Shown here piece after piece: positions 8,948-17,386 of a stretch of DNA of 64,000 bases. The notes beneath the pieces were generated by a model. It did not search any database. It was not told the origin of the DNA and saw nothing but the letters and a program-made list of their open reading frames with translations. How positions within the stretch are numbered: the stretch's first letter is position 1; each line of letters begins with the position of its first letter. The translations under genes and the position numbers were made by a program. Source of the stretch: Pollutimonas sp963706785 (GTDB lineage: Bacteria > Pseudomonadota > Gammaproteobacteria > Burkholderiales > Burkholderiaceae_B); NCBI GenBank assembly GCA_963706785.1, contig CAVPNJ010000001.1, positions 186,001 to 250,000 of the forward strand. Reading direction: 5' to 3'.

Positions 8948-8962
8948 GCATAACCATTATGC
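8948..8962. promoter_or_regulatory. Candidate LysR/PcaQ binding site
   Basis: GCATAA-CCA-TTATGC is a perfect interrupted inverted repeat in the pcaQ-pcaH gap, 47 bases before the pcaH start. It contains ATAACC, the left half of the PcaQ box ATAACC-N4-GGTTAA described in rhizobia, but not the right half. It also fits the general T-N11-A rule for LysR proteins. Confidence 0.5.
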
Positions 8963-9008
8963 CTCTATATAGTTCCAACTCTAATATCCCGTTTCGAGGA
9001 CGAAAAAA

Positions 9009-9719
9009 ATGAGTCAGGAGAGCAACATAATTCTAAGTCCGCGTGACTGGGACGCACATCCTCCCTATAAATATCCGGACTACCGGTCCTCAGTATCGCG
9101 AAGCCCAAACCTGCCTCTCATTCCACTGCACGAGTCGCTCAAGAATCGGCACGTTCCCGTGTATGGCGCCGAAGCACTGGGTGCGCTAGATAACGACTTG
9201 ACCCGTAATGCGGCCAAGAATGGCAGCCCGATAGGCGAACGCATTATTGTCACCGGACGCGTACTCGACGACAACGGCAGGCCCTTGCGCAATACACTGG
9301 TGGAGATATGGCAGGCCAACGCCGCCGGACGGTACGTACATAAACTCGATCAGCACGACGCCCCGCTCGATCCGAATTTTTTGGGCGCAGGTCGCTGCCT
9401 TACCGACAACGAAGGACGTTATCGTTTTCTGACTATCAAGCCCGGTGCTTACCCTTGGGGCAATCACGCCAACGCGTGGCGGCCGAACCATATCCACTTT
9501 TCGTTATTTGGCGAGTACTTTGGATCGCGGCTCGTTACCCAAATGTACTTCCCTGGCGATCCTTTACTTTCCTACGATCCTATCTACCAGGGTACGCCTG
9601 CCCATACCCGCGAACTACTGGTTTCACGCTTCGCGCTCGGTGCGACCGAAGAAGGTTTCGCATTGGGCTACGAATTCGACATCGTTCTGCGTGGTCCAAA
9701 ACAAACTCCAACGGAATAA
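9009..9719 (+). CDS. pcaH: Protocatechuate 3,4-dioxygenase beta subunit
   Basis: 236-residue iron-binding subunit of protocatechuate 3,4-dioxygenase, which opens the ring between the two hydroxyls to give 3-carboxy-cis,cis-muconate. The four iron(III) ligands are visible: Tyr109 (AAGRYVH), Tyr148 (PGAYPW), His161 and His163 (NHIHFS), each one position from the Pseudomonas putida numbering. The N-terminal region with RDWDAHPPY is typical. First gene of pcaHGBC, divergent from pcaQ; pcaG starts one base after its stop, so the subunits are made together. Confidence 0.97.
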   Translation: MSQESNIILSPRDWDAHPPYKYPDYRSSVSRSPNLPLIPLHESLKNRHVPVYGAEALGALDNDLTRNAAKNGSPIGERIIVTGRVLDDNGRPLRNTLVEIWQANAAGRYVHKLDQHDAPLDPNFLGAGRCLTDNEGRYRFLTIKPGAYPWGNHANAWRPNHIHFSLFGEYFGSRLVTQMYFPGDPLLSYDPIYQGTPAHTRELLVSRFALGATEEGFALGYEFDIVLRGPKQTPTE

Positions 9720-9720
9720 C

Positions 9721-10311
9721 ATGAGCCTACTCAGACAGACACCTTCTCAAACCGTGGGCCCCTTTTTCGCCTACGGATTATGTCCGCAGCAGTACGACTA
9801 TGAACTAACCAGCCTGTTCACACCGGCGGCGGCCGCCTTCAACGCAGCAGGCGAACACATCACTATTATCGGCAATGTGTACGATGGCAGCGGACAGGCC
9901 GTCGGGGACGCCCTGATCGAAACGCTGCAGGCTAATGCTGATGGCCACTACCCTCGGTCGGTGCAAGAGGTGAAGGAAGCGGGCTTTACAGGGTTTGCAC
10001 GCGTGGGCACCGGCACGGACTCCCAACTCAGATTCATCATCGACACGATCAAGCCGGGCTGCATCGATGCGGCATCAGCGCCCCATATCGACATCATCGT
10101 AATGATGCGGGGCATGCTTTTACACGCGTACACCCGGTTATATTTCGACGACGAGCAGGCGTTGAATACTACTGACCCCGTTCTAACGACAGTACCTGTT
10201 GCGCGGCGTCAGACCCTAATTGCACGTCGCATTGAGGCCATTTCAAAGCCGACCTATCGTTTTGACATCCATCTGCAGGGTCCGTACGAAACTGTATTCT
10301 TTGACCTTTAA
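9721..10311 (+). CDS. pcaG: Protocatechuate 3,4-dioxygenase alpha subunit
   Basis: 196-residue alpha subunit of protocatechuate 3,4-dioxygenase. It has the shared intradiol-dioxygenase fold but no iron ligands. The start SLLRQTPSQTVGPFFAYGL is the family hallmark. The C-terminal part with RRQTLIARR and YRFDIHLQGP...TVFFD is also typical. It forms the active site together with PcaH. The ATG at 9721 directly follows the pcaH stop codon. Confidence 0.96.
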   Translation: MSLLRQTPSQTVGPFFAYGLCPQQYDYELTSLFTPAAAAFNAAGEHITIIGNVYDGSGQAVGDALIETLQANADGHYPRSVQEVKEAGFTGFARVGTGTDSQLRFIIDTIKPGCIDAASAPHIDIIVMMRGMLLHAYTRLYFDDEQALNTTDPVLTTVPVARRQTLIARRIEAISKPTYRFDIHLQGPYETVFFDL

Positions 10312-10352
10312 CATGCGACAGAACTCGATACAACACAACGCCGGGACTCGAC

Positions 10353-11720
10353 ATGGCTAACCCACCCGGCGAATTACAACGCATGACAGCCCTAATCCAG
10401 AGCACCCAAAGCATGAACGGTGTCTGGTCAACTGGGGGCACGCTGCAGGCGATGCTCGATGTAGAAGCCGCCCTCGCCCGAAGCTGCGCGACACACGGTG
10501 TAATTCCCCAAGAAGCTGTCCAGTATATTGAGGCCGCCTGTCGAAACGAAGGCTTCGATGTGCACTGCATACAGGCCGGCGCGGCGCTCGGGGGCAATAT
10601 CGCCATTCCGGTAGTTAAGCAGTTGACCGCAATTGTGAAGTTAGCGAACCCCGACGCGGCGAAGTATGTGCACTGGGGCGCGACTAGCCAGGACGTCATC
10701 GACACCGGAACCGTGCTTCAGTTGCGATCGGCACTGAACTTACTCCTGCTTGATCTAAGACGGCTTTGCAAGGCCCTTGCCGAGCAAGCGCTGCGTTATC
10801 GCGACACACCAATGGCGGGCCGCACCTGGTTACAACAGGCCCTGCCGATCACACAGGGCCTAAAGTTCGCTCAGTGTCTGGACGCACTGATGCGGCATTC
10901 CGAACGCCTCGAAGCGCTCCGACCGCGGGTTGAAGTGCTCCAGTTCGGCGGCGCGGCCGGTACGCTCGCGAGCCTGGGCGACAAAGCGCCGGCCGTAGCG
11001 TCAACCCTTGCCAACATCCTGGAACTCAACCTGCCAGACGTACCCTGGCATACCCAGCGCGATCGGGTCGCGGAAATTGCCGCCTGGTTTGGCATCCTGA
11101 TCGGATCGCTCGGCAAAATGGCGCGCGACATCTCCCTGCAGATGCAAACCGAAGTCGGAGAACTGACAGAGCCATTGGCGCCTGGCCAGGGAGGCTCTTC
11201 GACCATGCCCCATAAGCGAAATCCGGTGAAATGCGCTGCAATACTGGCAGCGTCGATGCGTGCGCCCCACCTTGTCTCTACCATCCTGAGCGGCATGGTG
11301 CAAGAACACGAACGGGCCTTGGGGGGGTGGCAAAGCGAATGGGATGCCTTACCCGAGCTGGCCCGACTCGCTGGCGGCGCCCTCTGCAACATGGCCGACA
11401 TCGTTTCGGGCATTGAAGTAAATGAACGGCACCTACGGGAAAACCTAGACAAAACACACGGGCTCATTTTGGGCGAGGCAATCATGCTGGCCCTAGGCGA
11501 CAAGATCGGGCGGCTCGAGGCACACGGTCTCGTAGAGCAGGCATCGCGGGACGCCGTCGAGTCCGGGCGCACGCTGCGTCAGGTGCTTTCTAATGACAAG
11601 CGTGTCACGGATCATCTCCCCACGGACAGAATTGCTATGCTTCTGGAACCACAAAGCTACCTGGGACAATGCGGATCCTACGTCGATGCCGTGCTAGCCA
11701 GATGGACCTCAACTCAGTAA
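10353..11720 (+). CDS. pcaB: 3-carboxy-cis,cis-muconate cycloisomerase
   Basis: 455-residue member of the fumarase/aspartase superfamily that lactonises 3-carboxy-cis,cis-muconate to 4-carboxymuconolactone. The superfamily signature GGSSTMPHKRNPVKC lies at about residues 279-292, and HWGATSQDVIDT near 110 contains the second conserved active-site region. A start at 10383 (MTALIQ) is also possible. It is the third gene of the pca operon, 41 bases after pcaG. Confidence 0.95.
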   Translation: MANPPGELQRMTALIQSTQSMNGVWSTGGTLQAMLDVEAALARSCATHGVIPQEAVQYIEAACRNEGFDVHCIQAGAALGGNIAIPVVKQLTAIVKLANPDAAKYVHWGATSQDVIDTGTVLQLRSALNLLLLDLRRLCKALAEQALRYRDTPMAGRTWLQQALPITQGLKFAQCLDALMRHSERLEALRPRVEVLQFGGAAGTLASLGDKAPAVASTLANILELNLPDVPWHTQRDRVAEIAAWFGILIGSLGKMARDISLQMQTEVGELTEPLAPGQGGSSTMPHKRNPVKCAAILAASMRAPHLVSTILSGMVQEHERALGGWQSEWDALPELARLAGGALCNMADIVSGIEVNERHLRENLDKTHGLILGEAIMLALGDKIGRLEAHGLVEQASRDAVESGRTLRQVLSNDKRVTDHLPTDRIAMLLEPQSYLGQCGSYVDAVLARWTSTQ

Positions 11721-11777
11721 CTCGATAAGTATAAATACGCTCGCCGCTTCGAAGCGGCGGCAATTCGGAGACTCAAT

Positions 11778-12176
11778 ATGAATGAAAAAGACCGTTACGA
11801 ACAAGGCCTGTCCGTCAGGCGTGAAGTGTTGGGTACAAAACACGTCGACAAGTCGCTGAATAACCGTACGCCGTTGACCACAGATTTCCAGGACCTTATT
11901 ACTCGTTATGCCTGGGGAGAAATCTGGACGCGCCCCGGCCTTGCACGTAAGACACGCAGCCAAATTACGATCGCCATGATGGTGGCGCTGAACCGCAATG
12001 AAGAGCTTGCACTACATTTGCGCGCGGCTAAAAACTGCGGAGTGTCTGAAGAGGAAGTGAAAGAAGTGCTGCTGCAAACCGCGATTTATTGCGGTGTGCC
12101 TGCGGCGAATTCCGCCTATCACCTTGCGCAAATGATTTTCGCCGAAACAGCGAACTCACAGGAACCGGGGGCATAG
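11778..12176 (+). CDS. pcaC: 4-carboxymuconolactone decarboxylase
   Basis: 132-residue PcaC, an AhpD-like helical fold protein that decarboxylates 4-carboxymuconolactone to beta-ketoadipate enol-lactone. Visible landmarks are RREVLG, a WGEIWTRPGL(A)RKTRS stretch and the C-terminal GVPAANSAYHLAQ. It is the free-standing form, not the PcaDC fusion known in some bacteria. The next enzyme, enol-lactone hydrolase PcaD, is not downstream or elsewhere in the window. A weak GC hairpin (GCCCCA/TGGGGC at 12204-12221) follows. Confidence 0.95.
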   Translation: MNEKDRYEQGLSVRREVLGTKHVDKSLNNRTPLTTDFQDLITRYAWGEIWTRPGLARKTRSQITIAMMVALNRNEELALHLRAAKNCGVSEEEVKEVLLQTAIYCGVPAANSAYHLAQMIFAETANSQEPGA

Positions 12177-12230
12177 CTCTGCGATCCCAGTACGGCACAA
12201 GCGGCCCCAGAACCGTGGGGCTTCGCCAAC

Positions 12231-12344
12231 TTAGGTGTTACGACCCCACGCCCATCCCTCGCTCAGAGATTTTTCCTTGACTCTTACTTTTGCGTCCCCA
12301 ACAGCTTCTGTAACTATTTCTTCGTCGAGTAGGTGAATTGCCAT
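12231..12344 (-). other. Possible small ORF, 37 residues, unknown
   Basis: A short frame from ATG at 12344 to TAA at 12231-12233, starting MAIHLLDEEIVTEAVGDAK and rich in charged residues. The same frame is open for about 18 codons upstream of the ATG. No clear ribosome site is seen and I do not recognise the product. It may be a tail of a decayed gene lying between pcaC and the tRNA. The rest of 12177-12413 shows nothing else. Confidence 0.2.
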
Positions 12345-12413
12345 TGAAGTGCGCCCGCAGCAATTGCCTGGAAACCCACATGGATAAGGTTCAGTTAGTT
12401 TTCCAGACGCAAA

Positions 12414-12437
12414 AATAGACGCTCTAAGGCGTCTATT
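12414..12437 (-). terminator. Rho-independent terminator of tRNA-Arg
   Basis: A perfect 9-bp stem (AATAGACGC/GCGTCTATT) with a six-base loop lies just downstream of the tRNA on the minus strand. It is followed on that strand by a run of five T. Confidence 0.85.
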
Positions 12438-12447
12438 AACAGGTCGG

Positions 12448-12522
12448 TGGCGTCTCCAGCAGGAATCGAACCTGCAATCTTCCCTTAGGAGGGGAAAGTT
12501 ATATCCATTTAACTATGGAGAC
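12448..12522 (-). tRNA. tRNA-Arg (anticodon CCU)
   Basis: A 75-base cloverleaf including an encoded CCA end. The acceptor arms GTCTCCA and TGGAGAC pair, G is the discriminator, the anticodon stem-loop has CTCCTAA as loop, giving anticodon CCT (reads AGG), and the T arm has GGTTCGATTCC. It separates the accessory catabolic block on the left from mostly core genes on the right. tRNA genes are common integration sites, but no integrase or att repeat is visible here. Confidence 0.95.
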
Positions 12523-12559
12523 GTAAATCGGAAGCGGGATTATAAGACACTACGCTGGT

Positions 12560-12585
12560 AAAAAAACCGGGACACTGGCCCCGGT
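12560..12585 (-). terminator. Rho-independent terminator of the Bug binding-protein gene
   Basis: ACCGGG/CCCGGT form a 6-bp stem with an eight-base loop, followed on the minus strand by seven T. It lies 20 bases after the end of the gene at 12606-13592. Confidence 0.8.
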
Positions 12586-12605
12586 CTTTCTGGCGGTCAC
12601 TTTAC

Positions 12606-13592
12606 CTATTCGAGTTTGATTTTGCCTTTGGCGACGACGTCTTTAGCCCAATCGTATTGCTCCTTGATTTCCTTGCCGAATTCTTCGGGTGTATTGCCGG
12701 AAGGAGCCGCACCTTGCTTTTCAAGCGCTTCAATTATTTTTGGATCTTTCAATGCGATCACCGCGGCATCGCGCAATTTCTTGACAATTTCAGGTGACGT
12801 GCCCTTGGGCGCGAGCAAGCCATACCATGCGGGCTGGTTGAGCTGCGGATAGCCTACCTCCGCCAGAGTAGGTACGTCTTTCAGCGCCGGCAGTCGCTGT
12901 GGCCAGGCCACTGCCAAAGCGCGTAGATTACCTGATTGAATCTGCGCCATGGAGGATGGGAGATTATCGAACATGATGGCGATCTGGCCGCCGACTGCGT
13001 CCGTTACCGCTGGGCCCGCCCCCTTATAGGGGATATGGACAGCATCTGTTTGGGTCGCGAGCTTGAAGGCCTCGCCAAACAGATGAAGCACCGAGCATGT
13101 ACCCGAACTTCCATGTGAATACTTGCCCGGATTTTCTTTAAGAACCTTTACAAATTCTTTAAAATCCTTCGCAGGAAACTTGGGATTTACTTCAATGACG
13201 TTGGGCACGTTAGCGAAGTTCGTGACTGGCACGAAGTCGTTTACCGCATCGTAAGGAAGATCGGTAGGACGGCATGCTGGAAGCACCGCAAGAGTCGATA
13301 CCGTCGCAATGGATAATGTGTAGCCATCAGGCTTGGCCCGCGCAGCTTCGGCCGCACCAATCGCACCTCCAGCGCCACCTTTGTTTTCGACGACAAATGT
13401 CTGGCCGAGCTCTTGTCCCATGCGCTGCGTGACGATGCGCGCAACGATGTCTGTTGACCCGCCGGGCGCAAATGGCACGATGACGCGAATCGGTTGTTCG
13501 GGATAGGCAGCGTGTGCTGCGCCTGCACCAAATACTGATGCGACACCCGTCACCAGGGCAAGAGTGGCGAATTTACTGCGGAATGGAACCAT
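12606..13592 (-). CDS. Bug/TctC-family periplasmic substrate-binding protein
   Basis: 328-residue Bug protein with a signal peptide (about residues 1-28, ending GAAHA), then YPEQPIRVIVPFAPGGSTDIVARI, the family's ligand-binding loop. It also carries ENKGGAGGAIGA, PDGYT and the ending WAKDVV. It binds a small carboxylate in the periplasm. It is alone: no tctA or tctB membrane genes adjoin, which is common for this greatly expanded family in Alcaligenaceae. The gene has its own terminator and is followed only by the tRNA, so its substrate cannot be deduced. Confidence 0.92.
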   Translation of the reverse strand: MVPFRSKFATLALVTGVASVFGAGAAHAAYPEQPIRVIVPFAPGGSTDIVARIVTQRMGQELGQTFVVENKGGAGGAIGAAEAARAKPDGYTLSIATVSTLAVLPACRPTDLPYDAVNDFVPVTNFANVPNVIEVNPKFPAKDFKEFVKVLKENPGKYSHGSSGTCSVLHLFGEAFKLATQTDAVHIPYKGAGPAVTDAVGGQIAIMFDNLPSSMAQIQSGNLRALAVAWPQRLPALKDVPTLAEVGYPQLNQPAWYGLLAPKGTSPEIVKKLRDAAVIALKDPKIIEALEKQGAAPSGNTPEEFGKEIKEQYDWAKDVVAKGKIKLE

Positions 13593-13789
13593 GTGAAGTC
13601 TCTCTCTTTCGATATTATTTATTAAAGCGGCTTTATTTTATGTCAAGCCGCCTAACTGCGCTTGCAGAATAACAGGAATCATGAAATTACCGGCTAGATT
13701 CAACGCACAAGACTACACCGCCTCCCCTGCAACACTTCGTAGACTATGGCCTAAAATAGCAACCCGGTTCACCCTTCTATAGTTGCCTC

Positions 13790-14689
13790 ATGTCTGTAAT
13801 CCAGCTGGTCCTACCCGATTTTTTACTTATTGCCCTGGGTTGGCTGTTACTACATAAATTGACATTTTCGGCTGAGTTCTTCAGGGGCGCTGAACGGCTG
13901 GTGTATTTTGTGCTCTTCCCCGCGCTTCTGTTTCATTCGATTACAAAGACACCGCTAAGCCTATCAACGACTTATATCTTGCTTGTAGCCACGGTGCTAC
14001 TTATGGGGTTCGGTGTCGCCATGTCTTGGCTAGCTGTCCCGATCCTTCGGCCCGATCCAAAGGCGCACGCCTCGGTTGCACAATGCGCCTATCGCTTCAA
14101 TACCTACATAGGTTTATCGCTGGCAGGTGGACTAGGAGGTTCGGCAGGATTGGCCATTATGGCTGTGATCGTGGGCTTTGCAGTTCCTCTGGCAAATATG
14201 GCCGCCGTGCATGCCTTGGCCCGCCAAAACGGAGACCGGGTGTTCAAAGAAATCCTTAAGAATCCGTTTATTATTGCGACGGCGCTGGCGCTGGCATTCA
14301 ACATTTTCGCGCTGCCCGTTCCCGATGTCGTCCAAGTCACGCTTGGCCGTCTCGGCGCTTGTGCGCTTGCGGTCGGCCTATTGTGCGTCGGGGCGACTCT
14401 CTCCCTTCATGGTGGAAAAGGCGCCGGCAAACTAATGTCATGGATGTTGGCGGCGCGCTTGCTCATCATGCCGATGGCGGCCATATTGATTGGCTGGGCA
14501 TTGGATTTGAGCACGGTCGAACGCCAAATGTTGTTGCTTTTTAGCGCCTTGCCTACTGCGTCTTCTGCCCATGTCCTTGCTGCAAGGATGGGGGGTAGTG
14601 GACCTCTGGTGGCGGTGACCATGTCGAGCGGCACCGTCATTTCGGCATTGACCATACCGGTGTGGCTCATGATAGGCGCATACCTCTAG
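13790..14689 (+). CDS. AEC-family transporter (auxin efflux carrier-like)
   Basis: 299-residue inner-membrane protein with about ten hydrophobic segments, in the AEC family that includes malonate/malate permeases such as MdcF and plant auxin carriers. Helices begin right at the N-terminus (VIQLVLPDFLLIALGWLLL). A conserved YRFNTYIGLSLAGGLGG motif near residue 103 marks the first repeat and the ending has ALPTASSAHVLAARMGG. The substrate, probably a carboxylate, is unknown. It overlaps or abuts tsaE, depending on the tsaE start. Confidence 0.9.
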   Translation: MSVIQLVLPDFLLIALGWLLLHKLTFSAEFFRGAERLVYFVLFPALLFHSITKTPLSLSTTYILLVATVLLMGFGVAMSWLAVPILRPDPKAHASVAQCAYRFNTYIGLSLAGGLGGSAGLAIMAVIVGFAVPLANMAAVHALARQNGDRVFKEILKNPFIIATALALAFNIFALPVPDVVQVTLGRLGACALAVGLLCVGATLSLHGGKGAGKLMSWMLAARLLIMPMAAILIGWALDLSTVERQMLLLFSALPTASSAHVLAARMGGSGPLVAVTMSSGTVISALTIPVWLMIGAYL

Positions 14690-14718
14690 CAACACTCATA
14701 AACCCAGATAGGCTGATT

Positions 14719-15228
14719 TTGACTACAAGACGACTATATTTGCCCGATGAAGCGGCGACGATCGAACTGGCTAGCCGACTGGCCCCAATGTTATGCGGCG
14801 TCCATCCCGCTATCGGCCAAGGGCAACGTGGCGGGCGCATTCATCTGCGTGGCGACCTGGGTGCTGGCAAAACCAGCTTCGCGCGTGCCCTTTTACGGGC
14901 GTCCGGGATTACCGGAAAAATAAAAAGTCCGAGCTATGCACTAATAGAAAGCTATAATCTTTCTAACTTAGACTTCTATCACCTTGATTTTTATAGATTT
15001 AGCGATTCCAGAGAATGGGCTGACGCAGGTTTTCGCGATATACTCGATGAAAACGCGGTAGTTTTGATCGAGTGGCCTGAACAAGCCGGGGCACTATTAC
15101 CGCCTCCAGACCTCGACATTTATCTCGAATATGCAGACCACGGGCGGCACGCCAGCTTAACTGCCCATAGCAACAAAGGAATATTATGGCTGACGACTCT
15201 TGCTCTTCCTCTTCAGGAATCTCCCTGA
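14719..15228 (+). CDS. tsaE: tRNA threonylcarbamoyladenosine biosynthesis ATPase TsaE
   Basis: P-loop ATPase that works with TsaB and TsaD to make the t6A base at position 37 of ANN-decoding tRNAs. Walker A GDLGAGKT is followed by SPSYALIESY, then YHLDFYRF and WPEQAG, all typical of TsaE. The start is uncertain. TTG at 14719 (LTTRRLYLPDEAATIEL) gives 169 residues; ATG at 14662 would extend it into the AEC gene. Its 3' end overlaps the amidase start by 43 bases, an order (tsaE-amidase-mutL-miaA) common in proteobacteria. Confidence 0.9.
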   Translation: MTTRRLYLPDEAATIELASRLAPMLCGVHPAIGQGQRGGRIHLRGDLGAGKTSFARALLRASGITGKIKSPSYALIESYNLSNLDFYHLDFYRFSDSREWADAGFRDILDENAVVLIEWPEQAGALLPPPDLDIYLEYADHGRHASLTAHSNKGILWLTTLALPLQESP

Positions 15229-16547
15229 ACGGATTCTCGCGCCGCCGGCTTATAGCAACCGCAAGCACTCTATTTATTCTCCCGGTCGTCCCCCGCATGG
15301 CAACGGCGGGCACCATACTGGCCGTCAGAACCTGGCCAGCCGACGAATACACCCGCGTGACACTGGAAATGGATAGTGAGCTCAAGGCAGAGCATTTCAC
15401 GCTTGAAGGGCCAGACCGGCTTGTTGTCGATATTCAAGGCTTGACGATGAGCCGGGCGATCAACGATCTAGTTTCCAAGATTCGCCCGAACGACCCCTAT
15501 ATCAAATCGGTACGGGTAGCGCAAAACAGGCCCGACGTGATCCGCCTGGTGATGGACTTGAAGCAGCCCATTGCGCCGCAAGTATTCACGCTGAAGCCTA
15601 TCGGAGAATATAAGTATCGCCTGGTGCTGGATCTGTATCCTAAGGTTGCCCAGGATCCTCTGCTGGCCATCATGGATAACAAGGACAGCGACCCCTTGGC
15701 GCAAGTGCTGGAAGACCTCGCTCAAAACGCACCCTCCGAAGCCCCCATTCCTTCGGTCAATGGGCAAAAGCTTCCCCCGATTGCAAAGAAACCGCAGGCA
15801 CCAGCTGCGCCTCCGCCCAGCGTGGCTCAACCCCGCGACGAGACGCGACCGATTCTCGTGGCTTTGGACCCAGGCCATGGGGGTGAGGACCCTGGCGCTA
15901 TAGGCCGGAATGGCACCCGCGAAAAAGACATTGTTTTGAAGATCGCACGGCGCTTAAAGAAGCTTATCGATTCACAACCCAATATGCGCGCCTACCTGAC
16001 GCGTGACAATGACTACTTTGTGCCGTTGCAGGTACGGGTTCAAAAAGCGCGCCGCGTCAAAGCCGATCTATTCATCTCTATACATGCGGATGCATGGATC
16101 AAGCCCAGTGCGCGTGGATCATCGGTTTTTGCATTGTCACAGAATGGCGCCACAAGTTCCGCGGCCCGCTGGATGGCGCAACGTGAAAATGATGCAGATT
16201 TGATTGGCGGAATCAATCTGGGTTCGCACAACAAGCAGGTTGCCCAGGTATTGCTTGACCTTTCCACCGCTGCTCAGATTACCGATTCGATGCGGGTAGG
16301 CGACCGCATCTTGAGCGAGATCGGAAAAATCAATACCTTGCATAAGAACCGTGTCGAACGAGCAGGATTTGCAGTATTGAAAGCGCCGGACATTCCATCT
16401 ATTCTGGTCGAAACTGCATTTATCAGCAACCCAGAGGAAGAGCGCCTGCTTCGCAGTCCTGCTCATCAAGACCGAATTGCGAACGCCATGCTAAGCGGAA
16501 TCAGCGATTATTTCGCTACTCGGCCCGCATTGGCGCGCAAGGCCTGA
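15186..16547 (+). CDS. amiC: N-acetylmuramoyl-L-alanine amidase (AmiC type)
   Basis: 453-residue periplasmic cell-wall amidase that cuts peptide stems from glycan strands during daughter-cell separation. The N-terminus has twin arginines (FSRRRLIATAS), suggesting Tat export as for E. coli AmiC. An AMIN domain follows at about residues 45-150, then a Pro-rich linker, then an Amidase_3 domain at about 222-450. Zinc ligands are visible: His in DPGHGGEDPG (about 229), Glu in NGTREKDI (about 243), His in SIHADA (about 299) and the catalytic Glu in LVETAFISN (about 407). Start ATG at 15186 overlaps tsaE. Confidence 0.93.
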   Translation: MADDSCSSSSGISLNGFSRRRLIATASTLFILPVVPRMATAGTILAVRTWPADEYTRVTLEMDSELKAEHFTLEGPDRLVVDIQGLTMSRAINDLVSKIRPNDPYIKSVRVAQNRPDVIRLVMDLKQPIAPQVFTLKPIGEYKYRLVLDLYPKVAQDPLLAIMDNKDSDPLAQVLEDLAQNAPSEAPIPSVNGQKLPPIAKKPQAPAAPPPSVAQPRDETRPILVALDPGHGGEDPGAIGRNGTREKDIVLKIARRLKKLIDSQPNMRAYLTRDNDYFVPLQVRVQKARRVKADLFISIHADAWIKPSARGSSVFALSQNGATSSAARWMAQRENDADLIGGINLGSHNKQVAQVLLDLSTAAQITDSMRVGDRILSEIGKINTLHKNRVERAGFAVLKAPDIPSILVETAFISNPEEERLLRSPAHQDRIANAMLSGISDYFATRPALARKA

Positions 16548-16571
16548 GCCCAACTTTCCATTGTTGCATCA

Positions 16572-16616
16572 TAAAAAAAAAGCCTGTGCGATTAAGACGC
16601 ACAGGCCTGTTTTTAT
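16572..16616. terminator. Bidirectional Rho-independent terminator
   Basis: A 9-bp perfect stem, GCCTGTGCG (16582-16590) with CGCACAGGC (16598-16606), is flanked by nine A on the left and TTTTT on the right. It can end both the rightward amidase operon and the leftward dedA gene. Confidence 0.9.
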
Positions 16617-16623
16617 GAGGCAA

Positions 16624-17265
16624 TCAAGCGGCAGGGGATTTCTTTTTGAAGATTTTCCACACAGCCCCGAATAGCACCGGTATTGCAGCCGCGCCGATAC
16701 CGACCAGCACGATGGTGTTCAAGTGCTCTTTAATGATGGGCACGTTGCCAAAGAAGTACCCCAACGTAACCAAACTTCCCACCCACAGAATGGCGCCCGA
16801 GATATTGAATAACTGAAAGCGCACAAAATTCATGCTGCCTACGCCTGCCACGAAGGGGGCAAAGGTACGGAAAATAGGCAAAAAGCGCGACATAACGATG
16901 GTTTTACCGCCATGCTTCTCGTAAAAAACATGCGTCTTGATTAATGCGCTGCGGTCGAGATAGCGAAAATTGCTGGTAAAGACGCGCGGCCCTATATACC
17001 GGCCTACGGCATAGTTCACCGTATTCCCTAATATCGCAGCGATGATCAAGATAACGGCTAGCAGCACGGGATTCAGCATGCCCGAGGCGCCGAATGCGCC
17101 CGCAATGAACAATAAGGAATCGCCCGGTAAAAACGGCAGCACAACAAAGCCCGTTTCCCCGAAAATAATCAGAAACAGCACTAAGTAAATCCATTCACCA
17201 TACTGGGTAACGAACGCACCCAGAAACTGGTCGATATGGAGGATCATGTTTAACAAATCGGGCAT
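16624..17265 (-). CDS. DedA-family membrane protein
   Basis: 213-residue inner-membrane protein of the DedA family (polyprenyl-phosphate or phospholipid flippase-like; needed for envelope homeostasis). Family motifs include GETGFVVLPFLPGDSLLFIAG, GRYIGPRVF, and FLPIFRTFAPFVAGVGSM with the key Arg and Gly. Start at 17265 (MPDLLNMIL) is chosen over an upstream in-frame start at 17331 because DedA proteins begin close to the first helix. It is transcribed alone, divergent from mutL and facing the amidase across a shared terminator. Confidence 0.9.
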   Translation of the reverse strand: MPDLLNMILHIDQFLGAFVTQYGEWIYLVLFLIIFGETGFVVLPFLPGDSLLFIAGAFGASGMLNPVLLAVILIIAAILGNTVNYAVGRYIGPRVFTSNFRYLDRSALIKTHVFYEKHGGKTIVMSRFLPIFRTFAPFVAGVGSMNFVRFQLFNISGAILWVGSLVTLGYFFGNVPIIKEHLNTIVLVGIGAAAIPVLFGAVWKIFKKKSPAA

Positions 17266-17386
17266 AGAAGGCAACCAAAAAAAGATACAGCAATATAACG
17301 CGTTCGGAGCGACGGCGTAAGAACGTTCCAATTCAAACAGCTAAAATCAACTCAATCGCCTTAAGAAAGTCTAACGGAAAGCCTGA

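Noticed and set aside
10871..11572. 233-codon frame on the minus strand inside pcaB
   Set aside because: Antisense to the conserved cycloisomerase; low-complexity Ser/Arg composition and no ribosome site.
15186..15230. Overlap of tsaE and the amidase as a frameshift artefact
   Set aside because: Both proteins keep family-like ends (TsaE C-terminus and amidase twin-arginine start), so the overlap is natural.
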